Positions 6,239 through 13,315 of a stretch of DNA of 15,211 nt are shown here, one piece after another (the first letter of the stretch is position 1; each line of letters opens with the position of its first letter). The DNA comes from JBGCDD01 sp045105075 (GTDB lineage: Bacteria; Pseudomonadota; Alphaproteobacteria; Rhodobacterales; Rhodobacteraceae): the NCBI GenBank assembly GCA_045105075.1, contig JBGCDD010000252.1, forward strand, positions 1 to 15,211, given 5' to 3'. The notes beneath the pieces were generated by a model that was not told the DNA's origin, did no database searches, and was given only the letters and a program-made list of their open reading frames with translations. A program made the translations under genes and the position numbers.

Positions 6239-8809
6239 ATGCCGCACGATCCCCGCTATGACCTGTTGTTCTCGCCGCTCAAAATCGGGCCGGTCACCAC
6301 CAAGAACCGGTTCTTTCAGGTGCCCCATTGCACTGGCATGGGCTATCTGCGGCCCCGAATGCTGGCCGATATGCGCGAGGTCAAGGCCGAGGGGGGCTGG
6401 GGTGTTGTGTGCACCGAATATAACTCGATCCACCCGTCTTCAGACGATCTCAAATACGCGTCAGCCTCGCTGTGGAACGACAGTGACATTCGCGCGCACC
6501 GGTTGATGACCGACAAAATCCATGCCCATGGGGCGCTGGCCGGGGCCGAGCTTTGGTATGGCGGGTCGCGCAGTGCCAATCTGATGACCCGGGAAGTGCC
6601 GCTTGATCTGGACAGCCTGCCCAATGCGGTGGGCCATCCGTTCCAGACCCGCGCGATGGACAAAAACGATATCAAAACCTTGCGCCGTTGGCATCGCAAA
6701 GCCGCGCTGAGGGCGCGCGACGCTGGCTTTGATATCGTCTATGTCTATGCCACACACGGATATTTGCTGGCCAATTTCCTTGATCCAAGCCGCAACAGCC
6801 GCGGTGACGAATATGGCGGCAGCCTGGAAAACCGCACCCGGCTGGTGCGCGAATTGATCGAAGAAACCAAAGACGCCGTGGGCGACCGCTGCGCTGTTGC
6901 AGTGCGTTTTGCGGCCGATGAACATATCGGCGAGAACGGCGTTCCCATCACCGGCGAGCGGCGCGACATGTTCGAAATGCTCGCGCCTTTGCCCGACCTG
7001 TGGGACATCAACATCGCGGATTACGGGGTCGAGATGGGCGTCTCGCGGTTCACCAAAGAAGCCGCGCTTGAGCCCTATATGAGTTTCGTCAAATCAGTCA
7101 CCGACAAGCCGGTCGTTACGGTCGGGCGATTTACGTCGCCCGATACGATGGTCGGCCAGATCAAACGCGGCGTTACCGACCTGATCGGGGCGGCGCGCCC
7201 GTCAATTGCAGACCCGTTTTTGCCAGCCAAAGTTCAATCCGGAGATGTGGACAACATCCGTGAATGCATCGGCTGCAATATCTGCTATTCCGGCGACAGC
7301 CTTGGTGTTCCGATCCGGTGCACGCAAAACCCGACAATGGGCGAGGAATGGCGCAAAGGCTGGCACCCTGAAAAGATCGAGGCAAAAGCCAGCGACGCGC
7401 ACGTTCTTGTGGTTGGCGCCGGTCCTGCCGGGCTTGAGGCGACCCGCGCTTTGGGTCAGCGGGGATACCAGGTAACCCTCGCCGAAGCGACACGCAGTGT
7501 GGGCGGGCGCGTGCCTCGCGAAGCCGCATTGCCGGGGATGAGCGAATACATCCGCGTGAAAACCCACCGCGAACACCAAATCAGGCAGATGCCCAACGTC
7601 GATGTGTTTCTCGAAAGCCCGCTGACGGCGAAAGATGTGCATGACGTTGGAGCCGATCATGTGGTCCTGGCCACTGGTGCCACATGGCGCAAAGACCGAT
7701 TTGATGGCAATCGCTACGTCTCGGTTGCTCCGGCGGGCAGCAACCCGCAAATTCTGACCGCCGATGACATCATGGATGGCAAAATGCCGGATGGGCCAAC
7801 GCTGGTGTACGACGAAGACGGGTACTATCTCGCCGGGGTGATTGCCGAAAAAATACGCGCGGCGGGGGCCGATGTTACCTATGTCACGCCCGCCGATGCG
7901 GTGTCGCAGTGGGCCGAGAATTCCGCAGAACGCTGGCAGGTGCGCACTCATATGATGCGGCTTGGCATTGGTATCGAGCTGTCCAAATCGCTGTTGTCCT
8001 TCGACGGCAAACAAGCCGTCCTGACCTGTGAATACTCTGGCGCTGAAACCGCAGCAGACGTTGCATCGATTGTCATGGTCACTCAGCGCAAAACCAACAA
8101 TGGTCTCTATCGCGCCTTGGTTGATGGTGTGGGGGGTAATGTGGCGTCGCTGCCTTTTACCCTCACCCGTATCGGCGACTGTGACGCACCAGCCATCATC
8201 GCCGCAGCCGTCTATGCAGGTCACAAATACGCTCGCGAACTGAACGGGTGCGCAGACGCCGATGATCCGCTGCGCCACGACCGCATTGATGTGGGTGAAA
8301 CCCCGGAAGGCGCCCATTTGACGGGCATCACGGCGCAAGGCGCCAGCGACACATATCTGAACACCCTGAAACTCTACTACGAAGAAGAAATCGAGGGCGA
8401 AGCCTACTTTAATGCCCTGGCGGACAGGTTTCCAAACGCGGATCAAAAGCTCAAGATGCGGTTGCTCGCGCAAGTCGAGGCCTATACCGCAACGGCCGTG
8501 GCCCCTTTGCTTTCCCAGTATGGTCTAAAGCCGCGCGAAACGGCTGGTTTGCAAGCGTCTGGACAAAAACAGGCCAAGAATGCCCCGGCGGATTGGGATG
8601 ATCTTTTGGCCGACATGCGCAGGCTTTTTCCCGGTTATGTGGTGGACTTTCAAAACCTTGAAGCCCTTGCCCCACCGCAAGACTTGCCGCTGTTGAAGGT
8701 AATGACAGCCCATGAGGTTGCCGCCGTGGCGTTTTTGGAGGCCGAAGCCGCGGGCGCATCCGACAGCGACGCACCTTTGTGGCGCTACCTGTCCACTGGC
8801 GCCGCCTGA
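6239..8809 (+). CDS. TMADH-family amine dehydrogenase, paralogue 3, with C-terminal helical extension
   Basis: An 856-residue protein: a TMADH-like enzyme (about 1-670) fused to about 170-185 extra residues. The enzyme part has Cys31 for covalent FMN, Cys343/346/349/361 for the 4Fe-4S cluster and GAGPAGLEAT (393-402) for nucleotide binding. It is closer to TMADH than its neighbours at two pocket sites (Tyr61 and Trp106-Tyr107-Gly-Gly). However, Trp264 of TMADH is Tyr262, Trp355 is Asp353, and the triad reads Tyr170/His173/Glu265 with Glu in place of Asp. The tail forms four likely helices (712-731, 736-762, 782-811, 816-839) rich in Glu, with EEEIEGEAYF, QVEAYT and HEVAAVAFLEAE. This arrangement recalls ferritin-like bundles, but the usual ExxH ligand pairs are incomplete. 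A CGGAGA ribosome-binding site lies at 6228-6233, in the 12-base gap after paralogue 2. It is the last gene of the cluster. The function of the tail is unknown. Confidence 0.9.
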   Translation: MPHDPRYDLLFSPLKIGPVTTKNRFFQVPHCTGMGYLRPRMLADMREVKAEGGWGVVCTEYNSIHPSSDDLKYASASLWNDSDIRAHRLMTDKIHAHGALAGAELWYGGSRSANLMTREVPLDLDSLPNAVGHPFQTRAMDKNDIKTLRRWHRKAALRARDAGFDIVYVYATHGYLLANFLDPSRNSRGDEYGGSLENRTRLVRELIEETKDAVGDRCAVAVRFAADEHIGENGVPITGERRDMFEMLAPLPDLWDINIADYGVEMGVSRFTKEAALEPYMSFVKSVTDKPVVTVGRFTSPDTMVGQIKRGVTDLIGAARPSIADPFLPAKVQSGDVDNIRECIGCNICYSGDSLGVPIRCTQNPTMGEEWRKGWHPEKIEAKASDAHVLVVGAGPAGLEATRALGQRGYQVTLAEATRSVGGRVPREAALPGMSEYIRVKTHREHQIRQMPNVDVFLESPLTAKDVHDVGADHVVLATGATWRKDRFDGNRYVSVAPAGSNPQILTADDIMDGKMPDGPTLVYDEDGYYLAGVIAEKIRAAGADVTYVTPADAVSQWAENSAERWQVRTHMMRLGIGIELSKSLLSFDGKQAVLTCEYSGAETAADVASIVMVTQRKTNNGLYRALVDGVGGNVASLPFTLTRIGDCDAPAIIAAAVYAGHKYARELNGCADADDPLRHDRIDVGETPEGAHLTGITAQGASDTYLNTLKLYYEEEIEGEAYFNALADRFPNADQKLKMRLLAQVEAYTATAVAPLLSQYGLKPRETAGLQASGQKQAKNAPADWDDLLADMRRLFPGYVVDFQNLEALAPPQDLPLLKVMTAHEVAAVAFLEAEAAGASDSDAPLWRYLSTGAA

Positions 8810-9836
8810 AGACCTAGCCAAGACATTGCTTTTCGACCGGAAACCGGGCGCTGATGGCAAATGACAATCCGTGCAGCTCACCCCTGGTCAGTTCCGGCCA
8901 GGCGGTGTGCTGTTTCTGACTGGAAACACGATCGGCACATGCCGGACAGGATGACCCAACAGTCCTGGACGTGTCCGAGCAAGACTTGTTGGACGACTTG
9001 ACTGTTGGGAAAAAGGGTCGAAGGCGCGTTTGTGCTGCGCAATTACCAGACCAAACCTGCGCGCCCATCAATGATTTGTGCTGACATTGTCCTGTTTCCA
9101 ACGCTGTTCCAAAAACTCCCGAACATCTCGACAAGATCTTGCTGATCAACAAATCCAACGCACAGCGCGCCGTTCTGGCAAGCCTCAAGGGCGCTTTGAC
9201 AAAGCGTCGGATGGCAAGCTTGGGGCCGAAATCGGCGCGGAGGTTACGATCGATTCCGTACCGACGACACCCAAGCGATAGCGATCATAAGTGCCGCAAT
9301 GTCTGGGATCATTGTGAGAGCGAAAATGAATTACAGCAATGCGCTAGATGTTTTGCAGCAACTGAAAGCCTTGCCCAAAGAACAGAACGTCAGGCGGCTA
9401 CGGGTCGGGTCAATTCTTGGGATGGCTCGTCAATGATCTGGCTGAGAGGATCCAAAAGCGCCACCGAACAGTTCCAGCTCGCCCTCCGCAAACGGGCGCA
9501 ATTGATTGCTAGACCAGCCCTCATGTGAAAACCGCGCGCGTTATCTCAAATCCCGAGCGACATCGGACCAACCAAAACATCATCTGCTTCAACACTATCC
9601 AGACGGACAGATCATTGAATGCCCCCCTCCTCGTAAATTTAAAATGCACTGCCGGGCAACAGATATGCCGTGATCAATTTGTTCCGCGTGGACAGCGAAG
9701 TACTCTGACGCGCAATGCAAAGTTAATCTCTGGTGTTGCTCTAGAAGCTATCAAATACGCTGTGCCAAACTGTGACAGGTCCAAAACAGTTTCGTGAGCA
9801 TTTTTGCGTGGTCAGATATTTCGAGTTTTGGCGCGT
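8810..9836. other. Gene-poor stretch between two modules
   Basis: About 1 kb between the dehydrogenase cluster and the convergent TRAP operon. No open frame here has both a good start and recognisable protein features. Open stretches change frame repeatedly: for example, a 78-codon open stretch at 9200-9436 contains ATG codons at 9299 and 9326, then seems to continue in another frame to about 9513. The part from about 9530 to 9830 looks richer in A+T than its surroundings. No strong terminator hairpin followed by a T-run was found for either flanking operon. It looks like decayed sequence or a long intergenic region. Confidence 0.6.
8814..9188 (-). pseudogene. Possible decayed transposase N-terminus (weak)
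   Basis: The minus strand is open for 124 codons and ends in a stretch with CPAC, then HTAWPEL, then ISARFPVEKQC. The order CPxC, a basic/His segment, a short hydrophobic run and RF...C loosely recalls the zinc-finger start of ISL3-family transposases. The rest of the ORF looks random, no catalytic domain follows, and no terminal inverted repeats were found. This could equally be a chance open frame; the call is a hint only. Confidence 0.17.
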
Positions 9837-11096
9837 TTAGCGGACAAAAAGCAGCGCCGTGCTTGGCACGTAGGTTACGATCATGAGAACGACCAAAATG
9901 AGTGCGATGAATGGCAAAACAGCGCGGCAAATCGTCAGGAAATTCTCTTTGAATGCCGTCATCGCGACGATGATGTTCAACCCAAGCGGCGGTGTCAGAA
10001 AACCGATCTCAAGATTGATCACCATGATAACCCCGAAATGCACTGGATCGATCCCGTAGGCCATGGCAGGCGCCAGCAAGAGAGGCGCGAGGATCAAAAT
10101 GGCGCTGATGACGTCGAACAGGCAGCCGACCACCAACAACAATAGGTTGACCGCCAAAAGAAACATGATGGGGTTGGACGTGACTTCGGTGATCCAGAAT
10201 GCCAGGGCGTCGGGAATTTCTTCGATTGTGAGGATCGTCTTGATCGACAAGGCAACAGCGACGATGGGAAACAGCATCCCCAAAAGCTTGGCTGTTTCGA
10301 CCGCCGTTGCGTAAAAATCCAGTAATTTGAGTTCGCGGTGGATGAAAACCTCGACAAACAAGGCGTAGACCAATGCGACTGCGGCCGCTTCGGTTGCTGA
10401 AAAATAGCCCGAGTAAATGCCACCCAACAGGATGACGGGCAGCATGGCGGACCATCCGCCGCGCATGATCGCCCGACCAAACTCGGCTGGATCGAACTTT
10501 TGCGCGGGCATTTTGCGGTTGACCCACACCGAATAGACCGCAAGCAACACGGCAATCATGATCCCCGGAATGATGCCTGCCAGAAACAGGTCAGCAATCG
10601 ACGTTTCAGTTACAATACCGTACAAGATCAACGGGATAGAGGGGGGAATTATGATGCCAAGTGTGCCGCCAGAGGTCAATGCCCCCAGTGCAAATTGCTT
10701 GTCATAGCCTTCGTTCAGCAAGGCGGGATACATGATTGTGCCCACAGCCAACAACGTGACCGGAGACGACCCCGAGATCGCCGCAAAAATGGCGCAGCTC
10801 AAGATCGCGGCCACGGCCAGACCGCCGGGCAGCGGGCGGGTGATCGCCACCGCCAGGTCGATCAGACGTTGGGCGATGCTGCCACGCGTCATCACGCTGC
10901 CGGCAAGCAAAAACATGGGGATCGCAAGCAACAGCGAATTGTCCAGGCTGATCCAGACGTCTTCGGCCAGATATTCCAGGCGACCATCGCCCCAAACCAG
11001 ATGCACGTAAGCCGCCGAGCCAAGCAAAATGACAATCACGTTTTGACGCAAGGCCAGCGCGCCAAGGATCAGCGCCAACAGGACAACGGCTGCCAT
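9837..11096 (-). CDS. dctM: TRAP transporter large membrane subunit (DctM family)
   Basis: A 419-residue, strongly hydrophobic protein with about 12 membrane segments, the ion-coupled transport subunit of a tripartite ATP-independent periplasmic (TRAP) importer. DctM hallmarks are LLAIPMFLLAGSVM near residue 53, AAISGSSPVTLLAVGTIMYP near 120, GGTLGIIIPPSIPLILYG near 155, and FLTPPLGLNI near 370, the second of the paired proline-containing motifs. The open frame extends upstream to 11303, but the extra residues overlap the small subunit and are unlike any DctM. The ATG at 11096, two bases after the stop of the small-subunit gene, gives the family's usual length and start (MAAVVLLALILGALAL). 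It is the last gene of a TetR-dctP-dctQ-dctM order on the minus strand. Confidence 0.93.
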   Translation of the reverse strand: MAAVVLLALILGALALRQNVIVILLGSAAYVHLVWGDGRLEYLAEDVWISLDNSLLLAIPMFLLAGSVMTRGSIAQRLIDLAVAITRPLPGGLAVAAILSCAIFAAISGSSPVTLLAVGTIMYPALLNEGYDKQFALGALTSGGTLGIIIPPSIPLILYGIVTETSIADLFLAGIIPGIMIAVLLAVYSVWVNRKMPAQKFDPAEFGRAIMRGGWSAMLPVILLGGIYSGYFSATEAAAVALVYALFVEVFIHRELKLLDFYATAVETAKLLGMLFPIVAVALSIKTILTIEEIPDALAFWITEVTSNPIMFLLAVNLLLLVVGCLFDVISAILILAPLLLAPAMAYGIDPVHFGVIMVINLEIGFLTPPLGLNIIVAMTAFKENFLTICRAVLPFIALILVVLMIVTYVPSTALLFVR

Positions 11097-11098
11097 GT

Positions 11099-11584
11099 CT
11101 AATGGACCCCGTCGGCGGCTGGTTTGAGCGACGGGCGCAGTGCAAAAATTCCATGCTTGAGAGCGCAAGACATAAAGGCATAAGGAATGATGATCTGCAG
11201 CGGCCAGACAACAAAGTAAAAGACCGGCGCGCGGTCCTGTGCCTCCATCGAGACGCTGACAAAGCTCCAGGCGACCACGGCGGACGCGATAAAAAAGGCG
11301 CATGACATCCCGTCACCGATACGGATGGCAGTCGCTTCGCGCCCTTTGAACACAAAATCCATAAAACCGGGTCGCAGATGTGCGTTATCAGAAGTGGCCA
11401 GCGTCAGGCCCAGAAACCCCGCGATGATCGCGCCGTAAACTGCCAGTTGGTCCGCCCCAAGAAAGGCGGTGCCGAACACCTCGCGGCCAACCACGTCACA
11501 GATCAGCAATGTGGCGACGGTTGCATAGGCCCCCGTCGCCACCAGGCTTTCAACAAAGCGCAGACTCCGCAGCAGTTGGATCAT
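11099..11584 (-). CDS. dctQ: TRAP transporter small membrane subunit (DctQ family)
   Basis: A 161-residue inner-membrane protein with four likely membrane helices, pairing with the DctM subunit. Family signs are VVGREVFG near residue 31-38, AVYGAIIAGFLGLTLA in the second helix, and HLRPGFMDF in the following loop, which matches the conserved H-[IL]-R pattern of DctQ proteins. The start at 11584 is preceded by TGGAGAAG at good spacing, in the 17-bp gap after the binding-protein gene. Only two bases separate its stop from the DctM start, so translational coupling is likely. Confidence 0.9.
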   Translation of the reverse strand: MIQLLRSLRFVESLVATGAYATVATLLICDVVGREVFGTAFLGADQLAVYGAIIAGFLGLTLATSDNAHLRPGFMDFVFKGREATAIRIGDGMSCAFFIASAVVAWSFVSVSMEAQDRAPVFYFVVWPLQIIIPYAFMSCALKHGIFALRPSLKPAADGVH

Positions 11585-11601
11585 CTAACGCTTCTCCAGT
11601 T

Positions 11602-12585
11602 TTACGAACAAGACGCCTTGGCGGCCTGGATGGCGGCCCATTTGGCGGCCGCATCGTCGCCCATCGAGCCCAGGATCGACTCTTGTGCGGCTGGTGCCAG
11701 CGCTTTCCACTGCGCCAATTCGGCGTCAGACAAGGTGATGATCGTCGTCCCTTCGCCTTCGGTTTTTTTCAAAAGCGCGACTTCCGCGCCGCGCAAAGCC
11801 GCCCGAAGGTTCAGGAAAATGGGCGCCGCTTCGTTGAGCCAACCCTGTTCCTGGGCATTCAGATCATTCCAGGTTTTCGTCGATATGACGATCCCGCCCA
11901 CCTGATGCTGGTGACGGGTCAGTGTAATATTCGGCGCAATCGCAGGGTAACCCACGACAATGCCAAAGACCGAAAGCTGCGTGGACCCATCAACCTGTCC
12001 GGTTTTCAGCGCCGGAATTGTGTCCTTGGGGCTTAGGGGTACGGCTGTTGCACCGGCTTGTTGCATGAATTTCGTATCTGTCGCCGATGGCGCCGTGCGA
12101 ATTTTCACACCTGACAGATCACTTGGAACACGCACGGCTTCTTTGGTGTAGAGAACCTGATAGCCCACTTCCATCCAGCTGAGGGTCTTGAGGCCTGCGG
12201 CGTCGAATTCAGCACCGAACGTGTCCAACAAGTGGTTGTCCGCCACGCAATCAAGCTGCTCTGGTGTGTCAAAGGCGTAAGGTGACGCCAAAAGACCAAA
12301 GGTCGGCACCGCCAAAGACACAGCCGTGTTAGACATAACACCCATGTCGATGCGCCCGCGTGCGATCTGTTTGATCACATCCTGTTCACCGCCAAGCTTG
12401 GATCCCATGAAGGCTTTGATGGTCAATTCGCCGCCGGACAGCTCGTCAACTTTTTCGACAAATTTTTGCGCCACCGCACCCCACGGAGAATTGGGTGGCG
12501 GTGCCATCGACAAACGCAGTTCTTTGGCTTCAGCGGCAACCGCGCTCAAGCTCAGGGCAAGCGCGCCGGCAAACATCTTGTTCAT
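11602..12585 (-). CDS. dctP: TRAP transporter periplasmic substrate-binding protein (DctP family)
   Basis: A 327-residue exported solute-binding protein that delivers substrate to the TRAP membrane subunits. Residues 1-20 are a signal peptide with likely cleavage after AEA. The mature part has the DctP pattern: a first beta-strand (ELRLSMAPPPNSPWG), GGEQDVIKQIARGRIDMGVM at 65-84, GVKIRTAPS at 159-167, and ALKTGQVDGS at 192-201. Arg163 in KIRT sits where TRAP binding proteins have the arginine that pairs with a substrate carboxylate, so an organic acid or similar anion is expected. An AGGAAGGAAAA ribosome-binding site precedes the ATG. It lies 41 bp after the TetR gene and 17 bp before dctQ. 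Beside a sulfatase and its maturase, the likely cargo is a sulfated organic acid (inference). Confidence 0.93.
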   Translation of the reverse strand: MNKMFAGALALSLSAVAAEAKELRLSMAPPPNSPWGAVAQKFVEKVDELSGGELTIKAFMGSKLGGEQDVIKQIARGRIDMGVMSNTAVSLAVPTFGLLASPYAFDTPEQLDCVADNHLLDTFGAEFDAAGLKTLSWMEVGYQVLYTKEAVRVPSDLSGVKIRTAPSATDTKFMQQAGATAVPLSPKDTIPALKTGQVDGSTQLSVFGIVVGYPAIAPNITLTRHQHQVGGIVISTKTWNDLNAQEQGWLNEAAPIFLNLRAALRGAEVALLKKTEGEGTTIITLSDAELAQWKALAPAAQESILGSMGDDAAAKWAAIQAAKASCS

Positions 12586-12626
12586 TGGGTTTTCCTTCCT
12601 GGGACTCTTTGTCTTTCGTTGGTTTT

Positions 12627-13235
12627 TTAGTGTTCTAGATACGGTGTCAGCGCCGCCAACACTTGCTCGGCAAGATCGTTGTCTTGCAGCCGGATTGGTC
12701 CGGGATCATGAAGCAGCGCGTTGACCAGAAGGCCAAAGGCAAGCTGAATTGCGATTTCAAGTTTGCGCGCTTTCGCGGGGGGCAATCCAGCGGTTGCCAA
12801 GCTCACAATCATTGCTGAGGTTTCCCGGTTGGGCTGCCAACCCGCAGGAATGCGGCGCTCATAGCTCAGGGCCGAATGCACCAAACCGGTGTGCTGGCGA
12901 AAATAGGTGATCGAATAGTCCAGACACAGGCGCAGCCGGTCTGACAACCCAAGCAGCGCAATGCGGTCTTTGGCGAATGTTTCTGCCGCGATGGCATTTT
13001 GGGTTGCGGCAACACTGGCCTGCACCGCAACGAAATACTCTGTTTTATCAGCAAAGTAGCTATAGAATGACCCGGTTGAGAAACCCACGGCCTGGGTGAT
13101 GTCCTGTATCGAAACATCATCAACCCCGTGGGTGTTGAACAGCTTAACCCCATGGTCCAGCAAGGCTTGTCGGCGCGCGATACTGCGGGCTTGCTTGGGT
13201 TGTTTTTCGGCTGAGGTCGGAGGATCTGATAGCAA
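12627..13235 (-). CDS. TetR-family transcriptional regulator
   Basis: A 202-residue TetR-type repressor. The DNA-binding region is at about 20-63, with the recognition part VSIQDITQAVGFSTGSFYSYF and the typical following FADKTE. The C-terminal half is helical and not recognisable to a ligand class. The start is TTG at 13235: the frame closes with a stop five codons upstream, no ATG precedes the HTH, and GGAGAG lies six bases before the TTG. A TTG start may keep expression low. The gene heads the TRAP genes with no terminator in the 41-bp gap, so it is probably in the same transcript. It also faces the sulfatase gene across an 80-bp spacer containing a 20-bp inverted repeat, its likely own operator. 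It probably represses both directions until the substrate or a breakdown product binds. Confidence 0.88.
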   Translation of the reverse strand: MLSDPPTSAEKQPKQARSIARRQALLDHGVKLFNTHGVDDVSIQDITQAVGFSTGSFYSYFADKTEYFVAVQASVAATQNAIAAETFAKDRIALLGLSDRLRLCLDYSITYFRQHTGLVHSALSYERRIPAGWQPNRETSAMIVSLATAGLPPAKARKLEIAIQLAFGLLVNALLHDPGPIRLQDNDLAEQVLAALTPYLEH

Positions 13236-13252
13236 ATGGGCTCTCCATCAAC

Positions 13253-13272
13253 ACTTGAATTCGCATTCAAGT
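13253..13272. promoter_or_regulatory. Perfect 8-bp inverted repeat, likely TetR operator
   Basis: ACTTGAAT (13253-13260) and ATTCAAGT (13265-13272) are perfect inverted arms around TCGC. The repeat sits in the middle of the 80-bp spacer between the divergent TetR and sulfatase genes. Its size, spacing and location are typical of an operator bound by a TetR dimer. It also overlaps the candidate -10 box of the minus-strand promoter, so binding would block that promoter and probably the sulfatase promoter as well. Confidence 0.6.
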
Positions 13273-13294
13273 TCATGTTTTGTGGTCGCGTCAA
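13265..13294 (-). promoter_or_regulatory. Candidate promoter of the TetR-TRAP operon
   Basis: Read on the minus strand, TTGACG (13294-13289) and TTGAAT (13270-13265) lie 18 bases apart and match the sigma-70 consensus at 5 of 6 and 4 of 6 positions. The -10 box is inside one arm of the inverted repeat at 13253-13272. No equally good plus-strand promoter was found for the sulfatase gene. Confidence 0.35.
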
Positions 13295-13315
13295 GCCTTT
13301 TGTTGAAGAGAGCCT

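Noticed and set aside
3605..8473. Long minus-strand open frames of 370, 400 and 423 codons opposite the three dehydrogenase genes (3605-4717, 5231-6433, 7202-8473)
   Set aside because: They recur at the same place opposite each paralogue, as expected from shared sense-strand coding and G+C-rich codon use. Their translations have no recognisable domain, while the plus-strand proteins match a known family over their full length.
9326..9436. 36-codon ORF (MNYSNALDVLQQLK...) with a GAGAG sequence upstream
   Set aside because: It looks somewhat protein-like but is short, unrecognised, and seems to be part of a longer frame-broken stretch. Too weak to call.
9139..9528. 129-codon plus-strand open frame in the gene-poor stretch
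   Set aside because: Its translation has no recognisable domain, an alternative frame in the same interval is equally open, and there is no good ribosome-binding site, so it is not called as a gene.
9767..9792. AAACTG...CAGTTT inverted repeat downstream of dctM as a terminator
   Set aside because: The arms are only 6 bp, the loop is 14 bases, and no T-run follows on the relevant strand.
11097..11303. Upstream extension of the DctM open frame by 69 residues
   Set aside because: The extra part overlaps the DctQ gene and reads as arginine- and cysteine-rich noise. The ATG at 11096 gives the normal DctM start.
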